Shown in pieces: positions 1-7,374 of a stretch of 10,671 nt of DNA (position 1 is its first letter; every line of letters begins with the position of its first letter). Source of the DNA: Bacteroidota bacterium (GTDB lineage: Bacteria; Bacteroidota; Bacteroidia; Cytophagales; Cyclobacteriaceae); the NCBI GenBank assembly GCA_024643595.1, contig JAHEMS010000082.1, positions 1-10,671 on the forward strand. Reading direction: 5' to 3'. Under the pieces are notes generated by a model that did no database searches, was not told the origin of the DNA, and saw nothing but the letters and a program-made list of their open reading frames with translations. A program made the translations under genes and the position numbers.

Positions 1-1359
1 AAAATAGATTCACTCGGGGGCATTGACTTACAGGTATTGGGGATAGGAAGAACGGGTCACATCGGTTTTAATGAACCGGGTTCATCCGAGAAATCACCTA
101 CTCGTATGATCACCTTGGATCAGGTCACTAGAATTGATGCTGCCAGCGATTTCTTTGGTGAGGAGAACGTTCCCCGTAAGGCAATTACAATGGGTGTGGG
201 ATCTATCATGAAAGCCAAACGCATCATCATGATGGCCTGGGGTGAAGGAAAAGGCCCCATTGTTCAAAAGGCAGTAGAAGGTCCGGTCACGGATCAGATT
301 CCTTCTACCTTTTTGCAACATCACCCCAATGCGCAGGTGATCCTTGATGAAGCTGCTTCATCAAAACTCACTCGAATTAAAACACCCTGGTTGGTGGATA
401 GTGTGGATTGGAATGAAACGATCATTCAAAAGGCCGTAGTATGGTTGTGTCTACAACTTGAAAAGCCGGTGCTCAAATTAACTAACATTGATTACATGGA
501 GCACGGCATGGGTGATATCATTACAGAATTTGGTTCTGCCTATCAGGTGAATATTAAAATATTCAATGCGTTGCAACATACGATCACCGGTTGGCCAGGA
601 GGCAAACCCAATGCGGATGATTCAAAACGTCCGGAGCGTGCAACGCCTTTCCCGAAACGCGTAATTATTTTCAGTCCGCACCCCGATGATGATGTGATTT
701 CAATGGGAGGTACTTTCATACGGCTTGTTGATCAGGGCCACGAAGTGCATGTGGCTTATCAAACATCGGGTAACATTGCTGTTTTTGACGATGATGCCAT
801 ACGGTTTGCTGATTTTGTGCGTGACTTCAATCATTCTTTTGGTTTAAGCAAGGAAGATGGCGAGAAGTTTTACGAGAAAATTGTATACGACATCAAGAAT
901 AAAAAGCCCGGTCAGGTTGATAGTCCTGAGGTAATGAAGATTAAGGGGATGATCCGCAGGGGAGAGGCGAAAGCTGGATGTCGCTATACGGGTATCCCTG
1001 ACAGTCAGGCACATTTCCTTGATATGCCATTCTATGAAACTGGGACGGTAAAGAAGAAGCCTATCGGAGAAAAGGATGTCCAGATCATTGTTGATTTGAT
1101 TGAACAAATTAAGCCTCACCAGATCTACGCTGCCGGTGATTTGTCGGACCCACACGGCACACATCGCGTTTGCCTTGCTGCCATCTATAAGGCAATTGAT
1201 CGGGTGAAACATAAGGATAGCGCTGTATTTCCGGGCAGTGATAAGAGGGAGTTCTGGGTGCGTGCGGAAGACCGGAATCATGCAACGGCAGATGCCTATA
1301 ACTTACTTGGCCTTGCTGAGTATGAAGCAATAGAAGCATTTGTGCGTTATCAATTTTAA
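1..1359 (+). CDS. NagB-like glucosamine-6-phosphate deaminase/isomerase fused to PIG-L (LmbE-like) deacetylase, 5'-truncated by window edge
   Basis: Frame 1 is open from base 1 to the TAA at 1357-1359, giving 452 residues; the N-terminus lies outside the window. Residues about 10-180 match the C-terminal part of NagB, the enzyme that converts glucosamine-6-phosphate to fructose-6-phosphate plus ammonia. They include the signature GHIGFNEPG with His20 and Glu25, which correspond to E. coli His143 and Glu148. After a linker (about 185-215), residues 216-440 form a PIG-L zinc-dependent N-deacetylase domain with SPHPDDD (His227, Asp229-231) and the second ligand site DPHGTH (His385, His388). This two-domain layout, usually about 640-660 residues in total, is common in Bacteroidota and would link amino-sugar deacetylation to deamination. 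Thr18 stands where E. coli NagB has Asp141, so the substrate or activity may differ. Family assignment is firm; the exact reaction is inferred. A terminator follows directly. Confidence 0.9.
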   Translation, partial: KIDSLGGIDLQVLGIGRTGHIGFNEPGSSEKSPTRMITLDQVTRIDAASDFFGEENVPRKAITMGVGSIMKAKRIIMMAWGEGKGPIVQKAVEGPVTDQIPSTFLQHHPNAQVILDEAASSKLTRIKTPWLVDSVDWNETIIQKAVVWLCLQLEKPVLKLTNIDYMEHGMGDIITEFGSAYQVNIKIFNALQHTITGWPGGKPNADDSKRPERATPFPKRVIIFSPHPDDDVISMGGTFIRLVDQGHEVHVAYQTSGNIAVFDDDAIRFADFVRDFNHSFGLSKEDGEKFYEKIVYDIKNKKPGQVDSPEVMKIKGMIRRGEAKAGCRYTGIPDSQAHFLDMPFYETGTVKKKPIGEKDVQIIVDLIEQIKPHQIYAAGDLSDPHGTHRVCLAAIYKAIDRVKHKDSAVFPGSDKREFWVRAEDRNHATADAYNLLGLAEYEAIEAFVRYQF

Positions 1360-1379
1360 GTAAATTAATACATCGTTTT

Positions 1380-1408
1380 AAGGCAGGTAATTCCTGCCTT
1401 TATTTTTA
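1380..1408 (+). terminator. Intrinsic terminator after the NagB/PIG-L gene
   Basis: A perfect 8-bp stem (AAGGCAGG at 1380-1387 and CCTGCCTT at 1393-1400) with a 5-nt loop TAATT is followed by TATTTTTAT. It starts 21 bp after the stop codon and ends only 12 bp before the next start codon, so it is well placed to separate the two transcription units. Confidence 0.85.
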
Positions 1409-1419
1409 TCATAATCAGT

Positions 1420-2196
1420 ATGTCACAGCTTCATTTGGTTTCATGGAATGTAAATGGTATTCGGGCCATTCTTAAAAAAGAGTTTGTAGAAAATGTTCGG
1501 AAGATGGCACCAGATGTAATCTGCCTGCAGGAAACCAAAGCGGCAAAAGAAGAGACGTTATCTGCGTGTGAGCTTCTTCCCGAGTATAAAACTTATGCCA
1601 ATTCTTCAAAAGCAAGAAAAGGTTATTCCGGTACGGCCATACTTACCAAGCATGAACCCATTGATGTGGTATATGATATGGGTATTGAGGAATATGATAA
1701 GGAAGGCCGAGTGATATGTGCTGAATATCCTTCGCACTTTTTGGTGACGGTTTACACGCCTAACTCGGGTGAAGGATTATCTAGGTTGGATTATCGTCAA
1801 AACTGGGATGTTGCTTTTCGTGAGTATATGATGTGGCTTAACAGGAGGAAGCCAGTGATCATGTGCGGGGATTTTAATGTGGCGCACCAGCCCATTGACC
1901 TGGCAAGACCAAAGGAAAACTTCAATAAATCGGCCGGTTACACGCAGCAAGAAATCGATGGCTTCAGTGCATTACTCAATGCGGGTTTCATTGATACATT
2001 TCGTCACCTTTATCCGGATACCGTTAAATATACGTACTGGAATTTTGTGACTAATGGAAGGGCTAAAAATGTGGGGTGGCGCATTGACCATTTTATTGTC
2101 CCGGAAAAGATCATGAGCAATGTCAATGATGCCTTTGTCTATGATCAATACCATGGTTCGGACCATTGCCCGGTAGGATTAACAATAACATTCTGA
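1420..2196 (+). CDS. xth: Exodeoxyribonuclease III / AP endonuclease (ExoIII/ExoA family)
   Basis: This 258-residue protein belongs to the Mg-dependent endonuclease/exonuclease/phosphatase fold and should cut abasic sites and remove 3' blocking groups in base-excision repair. All key residues are visible: Asn10 (SWNVNGIRA), Glu38 (CLQETKA), Tyr112 (VYTPNSG), Asp151 and Asn153 (CGDFNVAH), Asp223 (RIDHFI), and Asp248-His249 in the C-terminal SDHCPVG. Length matches the bacterial family (about 250-270). The ATG at 1420 gives a protein beginning right at the first core strand; there is no Shine-Dalgarno sequence, as is usual in Bacteroidota. The gene begins 12 bp after the upstream terminator, so its promoter must overlap the terminator or lie within the end of the preceding gene, or expression may rely on read-through. 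A membrane phosphatase-like gene follows after 7 bp and is probably cotranscribed. Confidence 0.95.
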   Translation: MSQLHLVSWNVNGIRAILKKEFVENVRKMAPDVICLQETKAAKEETLSACELLPEYKTYANSSKARKGYSGTAILTKHEPIDVVYDMGIEEYDKEGRVICAEYPSHFLVTVYTPNSGEGLSRLDYRQNWDVAFREYMMWLNRRKPVIMCGDFNVAHQPIDLARPKENFNKSAGYTQQEIDGFSALLNAGFIDTFRHLYPDTVKYTYWNFVTNGRAKNVGWRIDHFIVPEKIMSNVNDAFVYDQYHGSDHCPVGLTITF

Positions 2197-2203
2197 AAGT
2201 AAG

Positions 2204-2827
2204 GTGAACCAGGTCGTCCTTACGTGGAGTGAAGCCATTAAAAATAAGTCTTTCAATAGTAAGTCCTTATTCTTTGTGGTGATGACGCTGTTGGTCGTCT
2301 ACTTTTTACCGCATTACTTTCATTCTGTTATTGGACCTAAGCCGGGTATTCTACTTAACGATCCGTTGCATCATCTTTTACCCCCCCAGGATCATTCATG
2401 GATTATTTTCGGACTCATTTATTGTTCATTGCTGATAACACTTCAGGGAATTTGGGATAAGCCGTTGTCTGTATTGTTGGGTCTAAAATGTTATCTGATC
2501 ATTACGTTACTTAGAATGATGACCATGTTCGTTATAACGTTAGAGCCGCCCGATAATATAATTCCATTGCATGACCCGATTGTAGATGTTATTGCTTATG
2601 GAGGTGTGGCATTCAATAAAGATTTATTTTTCTCAGGACATTTAGCTTCGCTTACTTTATTTGCATTGCTCGAAGTTCGAACCGTTTTTAAGAATATAAT
2701 AATCTTTAATTCAGTGATTATTGCTGGCTTAATACTGGTTCAACATGTTCATTATACCATAGATCTGGTGGCCGCTCCAGTATTTACCATGGTAGTATTT
2801 TATTTGCTTAAGAAATATTCGAGGTAG
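2204..2827 (+). CDS. PAP2_C / sphingomyelin-synthase-like integral membrane enzyme
   Basis: This 207-residue protein has about six hydrophobic segments (roughly 21-40, 65-82, 87-113, 142-157, 163-181, 187-203). It carries the motifs of the PAP2_C/sphingomyelin-synthase-like lipid phosphotransferase group: Arg104 with TLEPP (residues 104-116), KDLFFSGH with His146, and HYTIDLVAAP with His183, Tyr184 and Asp187. His146, His183 and Asp187 would form the His-His-Asp catalytic triad. Family members move phospho-head groups onto ceramide or diacylglycerol, or dephosphorylate lipid phosphates; many Cytophagales make sphingolipids, so a ceramide head-group role is possible but inferred. The start is a GTG at 2204, 7 bp after the exonuclease stop; the next ATG (2282, Met27) would remove part of TM1. 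The gene is AT-rich and contains a run of seven C at 2381-2387. It ends 10 bp before the convergent murA stop. Confidence 0.8.
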   Translation: MNQVVLTWSEAIKNKSFNSKSLFFVVMTLLVVYFLPHYFHSVIGPKPGILLNDPLHHLLPPQDHSWIIFGLIYCSLLITLQGIWDKPLSVLLGLKCYLIITLLRMMTMFVITLEPPDNIIPLHDPIVDVIAYGGVAFNKDLFFSGHLASLTLFALLEVRTVFKNIIIFNSVIIAGLILVQHVHYTIDLVAAPVFTMVVFYLLKKYSR

Positions 2828-2837
2828 TAAGCGCAAT

Positions 2838-4151
2838 TCAGGCTAAGGCTACCCGTTCAATTTTTGCACCTAACATTTTCAATCGAACTTCAATATCCTG
2901 ATAGCCCCGGTCTATTTGCTCTATATTGGATATTTCACTTTCTCCTTGAGCCGATAAGGCGGCGATCAATAAGGCAACACCGGCGCGTATATCCGGAGAG
3001 GACATTTTAATTCCGCGTAAAGCCTGCTTGCGGTCAAGACCAATCACAGTTGCCCGATGAGGGTCGCATAAAATAATCTGGGCGCCCATATCAATCAGTT
3101 TATCCACGAAGAAGAGTCTGCTTTCAAACATCTTTTGATGAACCAGAACAGTGCCTTTGGCTTGTGTGGCAACCACTAAAACAATACTCAATAGATCAGG
3201 AGTGAAACCTGGCCAGGGGGAGTCAGCAACAGTAAGGATTGAACCATCAATGAAGGTTTCAATTTCATAATGATCCTGGGCAGGCACAAAAATATCATCG
3301 CCATGCAATTCAAGTTTAATACCCAGTCGCCTGAAGGTTTCAGGAATGAGTCCGAGCATATCAATGCGGCAATTCTTAATGGTAATTTCTGATTTTGTCA
3401 TGGCAGCAAGGCCAATAAAACTTCCAATCTCAATCATATCAGGCAACAGCGTATGATCTGTACCACCCAGTTTTTCTACGCCAACAATGGTTAAAAGATT
3501 AGAACCTATACCACCAATTTTAGCACCCATTCGATTCAGCATCAGGCAGAGTTGCTGCAGGTAAGGTTCGCAGGCGGCATTGTATATGGTGGTTGTTCCT
3601 TTTGCCATCACGGCAGCCATAATAATATTAGCTGTACCTGTTACAGAGGCTTCATCCAGCAACATGTAACATCCTTTCAAATGAGAAGCATCAATATTGA
3701 AAAGATTTTCATCGGCATTGTAATTAAATTTAGCGCCGAGATTCTGGAAACCTATGAAATGCGTATCCAGTCTTCTTCTTCCAATTTTATCTCCACCTGG
3801 TTTCGGTATGTTGGCTTCCCCAAATCTGGCGAGTATGGGACCCAGCAACATAACTGATCCACGCAAGGTGGCCGCTTTCTTTCGGTATTCTGATGTCTTT
3901 AAATAATCGATATTGATATCAGCCGCTGTAAACTTGAATGTTCCTTTTTGAAGTCGTTCAACTTTGCAGCCTAAGTCGGCTATTAAATCGATGAGTTTAT
4001 TTACATCAAGAATATCCGGCACATTATGTATTGTTACCGGATCTGAAGTTAGTAAAGGAGCGCAAAGGACTTGAAGGGCTTCGTTTTTTGCTCCCTGTGG
4101 AATAATTTCTCCTTTAAGAGAACGCCCACCTTTAATTTTAAAGACACTCAT
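2838..4151 (-). CDS. murA: UDP-N-acetylglucosamine 1-carboxyvinyltransferase
   Basis: MurA transfers enolpyruvate from PEP to UDP-GlcNAc, the first committed step of peptidoglycan synthesis in the cytoplasm. The 437-residue protein (E. coli: 419) shows the inside-out alpha/beta-barrel EPT family motifs: Lys22-Asn23 (GAKNEAL), the arginine loop LRGSVMLLGP and ARFGE, Asp319 (GFTPDL, general base equivalent of Asp305) and Arg389 (SPDIRAG, equivalent of Arg397). The mobile active-site loop reads KPGGDKIGRR: Asp121 takes the place of E. coli Cys115, the residue alkylated by fosfomycin. Cys-to-Asp enzymes remain active and resist fosfomycin, so intrinsic resistance is likely. The ATG overlaps the upstream DUF4290 stop (ATGA at 4148-4151), which indicates translational coupling in the helicase-DUF4290-murA operon. 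No hairpin terminator is evident before the convergent neighbour. Confidence 0.96.
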   Translation of the reverse strand: MSVFKIKGGRSLKGEIIPQGAKNEALQVLCAPLLTSDPVTIHNVPDILDVNKLIDLIADLGCKVERLQKGTFKFTAADINIDYLKTSEYRKKAATLRGSVMLLGPILARFGEANIPKPGGDKIGRRRLDTHFIGFQNLGAKFNYNADENLFNIDASHLKGCYMLLDEASVTGTANIIMAAVMAKGTTTIYNAACEPYLQQLCLMLNRMGAKIGGIGSNLLTIVGVEKLGGTDHTLLPDMIEIGSFIGLAAMTKSEITIKNCRIDMLGLIPETFRRLGIKLELHGDDIFVPAQDHYEIETFIDGSILTVADSPWPGFTPDLLSIVLVVATQAKGTVLVHQKMFESRLFFVDKLIDMGAQIILCDPHRATVIGLDRKQALRGIKMSSPDIRAGVALLIAALSAQGESEISNIEQIDRGYQDIEVRLKMLGAKIERVALA

Positions 4152-4819
4152 TGATCTCTTCTACGATGCCGATTCTTTTTAAACCGGTTTCTTTGATTTC
4201 GGTTTTCATTACCTCCACCTCCGCCCTGAGGGCGTTGACCGGTTTTTCTTTGTTCACGGTAGAGCTTTTCAAACAGATTGTCTTCGCGTACTTTATCAAG
4301 ATTCAACTTCAATTTACCCTGCGATAAAATTTGAAGATCTTTAACAATGACTGAATCATCAAGTGTTTCTTTGTTCCAGGCGCTGTAAAATGTTTTCATC
4401 AACTTACCCAGGTATATCGCAGCCTCTTCCAGTTCTTTAGGATCATCTTTCTTTACGGCTTCATGCACTAACTTCTCAATGTTTTTGCCATAATGCTTGA
4501 ATCGAACATCGTTTTGAGGGTAGTCCATCTTTCGAGGCTTCTTAAACAAGATAGTGCGGTCAGGAGTGGTGAATGGATTATCAACATCCAGATTGAAATC
4601 GGCCATGATGTATAAATCATCCCACATACGCTGCGGATTTTCTTGTGCCTCTTTTGCTACCGGTGCCAGTTGTTTAATTAATTCAATCAACGTGGTGGCT
4701 AGTTGGGTTCGTTTCTCCTTATCAGGAACGGTGCGTATGTAATTAACCAGTTTCTGAACATTGCGGCCATATTCCTTTAAGATGATATGCTCTCGCGAAG
4801 TATTGTATTCTCCAATCAT
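4148..4819 (-). CDS. DUF4290 domain-containing protein with a basic Gly/Asn/Arg-rich tail
   Basis: This 223-residue soluble protein matches the DUF4290 family as I recall it, a Bacteroidota-restricted family of unknown function often found next to murA. It opens with MIGEYNTSREHIILKEYGRN and is mostly helical. Two similar segments, ILKEYGRNVQKLVNYI (about 13-28) and RFKHYGKNIEKLVHEA (about 106-121), suggest an internal duplication. Residues 191-223 form a low-complexity tail with five consecutive Gly followed by Arg, Asn and Lys, strongly positive and ending in RHRRRDQ; such tails commonly bind RNA or acidic surfaces, but no function is shown here. It starts 6 bp after the helicase stop and overlaps murA by 4 bp, so the three are almost certainly one operon. 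No Shine-Dalgarno sequence is present. The family name is moderately certain; the role is unknown. Confidence 0.82.
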   Translation of the reverse strand: MIGEYNTSREHIILKEYGRNVQKLVNYIRTVPDKEKRTQLATTLIELIKQLAPVAKEAQENPQRMWDDLYIMADFNLDVDNPFTTPDRTILFKKPRKMDYPQNDVRFKHYGKNIEKLVHEAVKKDDPKELEEAAIYLGKLMKTFYSAWNKETLDDSVIVKDLQILSQGKLKLNLDKVREDNLFEKLYREQRKTGQRPQGGGGGNENRNQRNRFKKNRHRRRDQ

Positions 4820-4825
4820 GAAATG

Positions 4826-7084
4826 CTAATTCTCGTGTATTTTCAGCTTGGCAAAGCTAAGCAATAAGGTCTTCTCACCAAAATCTGTGAAATTGATCTT
4901 GGCCTTTCGTTCTGGGCCCAATTCCTCGATTTTCATCACTGATCCAAAACCGAATTTTGGATGTTCCACCTTCATGCCTTCTTTTAGTCCAGTTGTGTCG
5001 CTTGGTGAAAAATCCGCGGAAGGCCTATATGCGGATGGTTTGGGAATGGGTTGCGTGCTAACAGTCTTCTTCATTCCGCTGACGAAACTTTTTGCGAAAT
5101 TCGGATTGGGCGTTGATTCAAATCCACCAAACTTTTTAGAGCTTACCTTGATGAAGCGACTGTTAATGTCATCTAAGAATCGGCTTGGCTCGCAATTTTT
5201 TAAGCGACCAAACCGATAGCGTGTTAACGCATAGGAGAGAAATAGTTTCTTTTGTGCTCTTGTAATCGCAACATAAAAAAGCCTTCTTTCTTCTTCCAGT
5301 TCGGATCGACTGCTCAGCATCATCTGCGATGGAAACAAATCCTCTTCCATGCCTACGATGTAAACATTTTTAAACTCAAGCCCTTTGGCCATGTGAATCG
5401 TCATTAACGTTACCTTGTCCGGATCGTTATCTTTATCTTCATCCTGTCCGGTGATGAGGGATACTTCCTGAAGGAAGGCGCCCAAACTCTTATCTTCTTT
5501 TTCAGGATCTTCAACATACTCCTTTATCGCATTGAGTAGTTCCTGAACGTTCTCATATCGACTAAGTCCCTCAACTGTTTTGTCCTCATACAGTTCTTTC
5601 ATCAGACCAGACGATTTGCCAATTTCCGCGGCCGCCTCATAAGCATCTTTATTCTGAATTTCGATGCCGAATCGTTTTATCTTGGTGACGAAATCATCAA
5701 TAAGTCCAGACGCCCTGCCCCCAAGGAACGAAGACGCATTTTGTAGTACTTCCCAGATTGAGATGCCGTGATCATTAGCGGCCACAACTATTTTGTCTAT
5801 GGTTGAGTCGCCAATTCCACGCTTGGGGTAGTTGATGATTCTCCTGAATGATGCTTCATCCTGTTGATTGAGGGAGAAGCGAAGATAAGCCAGGATATCT
5901 TTAATTTCTTTGCGTTGATAGAAGGAGAGTCCGCCAACAACCTTATACTTGATATTCATCCGTCTCAATGCTTCTTCTATGGATCGGGATTGGCTATTGG
6001 TCCGGTACAACACGACAAAGTCGCTGAACTTATATTGCTGTTGCATCTTTTCTTCAAATATAGAAGTGGCAATCAGCTTACCTTCTTCATTGTCAGAAAC
6101 TGCCTTTATCAATTCAATAAGGGTTCCCTCTTCATTTGCGGTCCAGACATTTTTAGGAAGTTGAGCCTTATTTTTAGCAATGACCGAATTCGCGGCATCT
6201 ACAATAGTCTGTGTTGATCGATAATTCTGTTCCAGTTTAATAATTCGTAGCTCTGGATAATCTTTTTCAAAGTTGAGTATGTTGGAGATATCAGCTCCTC
6301 GAAACGCGTAAATGCTTTGAGCATCATCACCCACTACGCAGATATTTTCGCGTACTGAGGCGAGCTTACGAATAATAAAATACTGGCACAGGTTCGTATC
6401 CTGAAACTCATCTACAAGAAGATATCGGAATCGCTGTTGGTACTTGTTAAGCACTTCCAGATGCTCTTTAAATAGCTTATCCGTATTGAACAAAAGATCA
6501 TCAAAATCCATTGCGCCGGATTTGAAACAACGGAGCGAATAAGCTTTGAAAATGTTACCAATTTCGGGGCGCATGTTGGCTGTATCATCAGCCGTGAGGA
6601 TAGGATTATTGATGTATTCCTGCCAGGAGATCAATCGATTCTTTGCTGAAGATATTCGATTATATACCGCATTGACTTTATACATGGCATCGTCCAACCC
6701 CATCTCTTTAATTACACTCCGTAAAAGCGATTTTGAATCATCGGTATCGTAAATTGTAAAGTTGTTGGGGTAGCCGAGGTAATGGGCTTCAGCCCTTAAA
6801 ATTCTGGCAAAAACGGAATGGAACGTGCCCATCCATAAGTTACGGGCATCCTGCCCCACAATATGTTCAAGCCTTTCGCGCATTTCCCGGGCAGCCTTAT
6901 TAGTAAATGTTAATGCCATGATGTTAAAGGGATCAACATTATGGCTATGCATCAGGTGGGCGATTCTAAGTGTGAGAACACGGGTTTTTCCTGAACCCGC
7001 GCCGGCAATGATCATGCAGGCTCCCTCCGTATTCATCACACCCTCACGCTGCGGCTCGTTAAGGCTTTCCAGGTAATTAGTCAT
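4826..7084 (-). CDS. UvrD/PcrA/Rep-type superfamily 1A ATP-dependent DNA helicase
   Basis: This 752-residue protein is a 3'-5' SF1A DNA helicase of the PcrA/UvrD group, acting in excision repair, mismatch repair or removal of proteins from DNA. Numbered from the ATG at 7084, it has the Q motif Gln12 (LNEPQREGV), Walker A GAGSGKT (Lys33), motif Ia LTFTNKAAREMRERL, Walker B VDEFQDT (Asp225, Glu226), motif III GDDAQSIYAFRG (about 252-263), motif IV NYRST, motif V TIHMAKGLEF and motif VI EEERRLFYVAITRA. The C-terminus (about 700-750) is the PcrA/UvrD Tudor-like domain (HPKFGFGSVMKIE, INFTDFGEKTLLL), which in PcrA contacts RNA polymerase. An upstream in-frame GTG (7108) would add eight residues, but family proteins begin with a sequence like MTNYLESLN, so 7084 is preferred. 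It is the first gene of the operon with DUF4290 and murA. Motifs alone do not separate UvrD from PcrA or Rep. Confidence 0.95.
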   Translation of the reverse strand: MTNYLESLNEPQREGVMNTEGACMIIAGAGSGKTRVLTLRIAHLMHSHNVDPFNIMALTFTNKAAREMRERLEHIVGQDARNLWMGTFHSVFARILRAEAHYLGYPNNFTIYDTDDSKSLLRSVIKEMGLDDAMYKVNAVYNRISSAKNRLISWQEYINNPILTADDTANMRPEIGNIFKAYSLRCFKSGAMDFDDLLFNTDKLFKEHLEVLNKYQQRFRYLLVDEFQDTNLCQYFIIRKLASVRENICVVGDDAQSIYAFRGADISNILNFEKDYPELRIIKLEQNYRSTQTIVDAANSVIAKNKAQLPKNVWTANEEGTLIELIKAVSDNEEGKLIATSIFEEKMQQQYKFSDFVVLYRTNSQSRSIEEALRRMNIKYKVVGGLSFYQRKEIKDILAYLRFSLNQQDEASFRRIINYPKRGIGDSTIDKIVVAANDHGISIWEVLQNASSFLGGRASGLIDDFVTKIKRFGIEIQNKDAYEAAAEIGKSSGLMKELYEDKTVEGLSRYENVQELLNAIKEYVEDPEKEDKSLGAFLQEVSLITGQDEDKDNDPDKVTLMTIHMAKGLEFKNVYIVGMEEDLFPSQMMLSSRSELEEERRLFYVAITRAQKKLFLSYALTRYRFGRLKNCEPSRFLDDINSRFIKVSSKKFGGFESTPNPNFAKSFVSGMKKTVSTQPIPKPSAYRPSADFSPSDTTGLKEGMKVEHPKFGFGSVMKIEELGPERKAKINFTDFGEKTLLLSFAKLKIHEN

Positions 7085-7374
7085 AAAGCGTGTGCAATAT
7101 AGAGACACTCGGTCATTCGATAAACAGCAATTCCAAGGTAATGTTGTTCTAAAAAATATTGCTTCAATTGATTATTTATTAGTAAGATGAATTAGGTTGA
7201 TTTACTTTGAGTTATGGAATACTGAGGCAAATAAAATATATTTTATTTGCTCATGACTTATCCAAGTTACTGCTAGACATTTAGATATGGTCGTAAATTC
7301 TTTTCTAAGAAATTACAAAAAGAGAAAAAGTGTCAGGTAAACGACTAAATTGAAATTTTAAATAATAACAAAAA
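7085..7374. other. Divergent AT-rich intergenic region between the helicase operon and the DUF3109 gene
   Basis: These 290 bases contain no plausible gene. The region must hold promoters for both directions, but I find no clean TAnnTTTG box with a matching -33 TTTG on either strand. The nearest are weak: TACCTTGG on the minus strand (7140-7133), with a TTG 24 bp further upstream, and TAAATTGA on the plus strand (7346-7353). The clearest feature is a perfect palindrome near the middle (7227-7250). Confidence 0.6.
7227..7250. repeat. Perfect 24-bp palindrome in the divergent promoter region
   Basis: The left half GCAAATAAAATA (7227-7238) is exactly the reverse complement of the right half TATTTTATTTGC (7239-7250). 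With one bulged G the symmetry extends to TGAG (7223-7226) and CTCA (7250-7253). The centre is about 154 bp from the helicase start and 136 bp from the DUF3109 start. A dimeric regulator site is the simplest reading; a cruciform or RNA hairpin is also possible. Being so AT-rich it could in part be chance, but 12 matching positions with GC ends is notable. Confidence 0.6.

Noticed and set aside
844..1281. 145-codon minus-strand open frame opposite the PIG-L domain
   Set aside because: It is a shadow of the plus-strand gene, whose catalytic motifs are intact; the antisense product has no recognisable domain.
3552..3857. 101-codon plus-strand open frame opposite murA
   Set aside because: It lies fully inside the conserved murA coding region and shows no family features.
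4848..5219. 123-codon plus-strand open frame opposite the helicase C-terminus
   Set aside because: It mirrors the Tudor-like domain region of the helicase; composition and lack of motifs mark it as a shadow frame.
7085..7108. Eight-residue N-terminal extension of the helicase from a GTG at 7108
   Set aside because: The extension has no family match; UvrD/PcrA proteins normally begin as the ATG at 7084 predicts.
7085..7374. A small gene or structured RNA in the divergent intergenic region
   Set aside because: No open frame of useful length and no extended GC-rich stem is visible; only the palindrome stands out.
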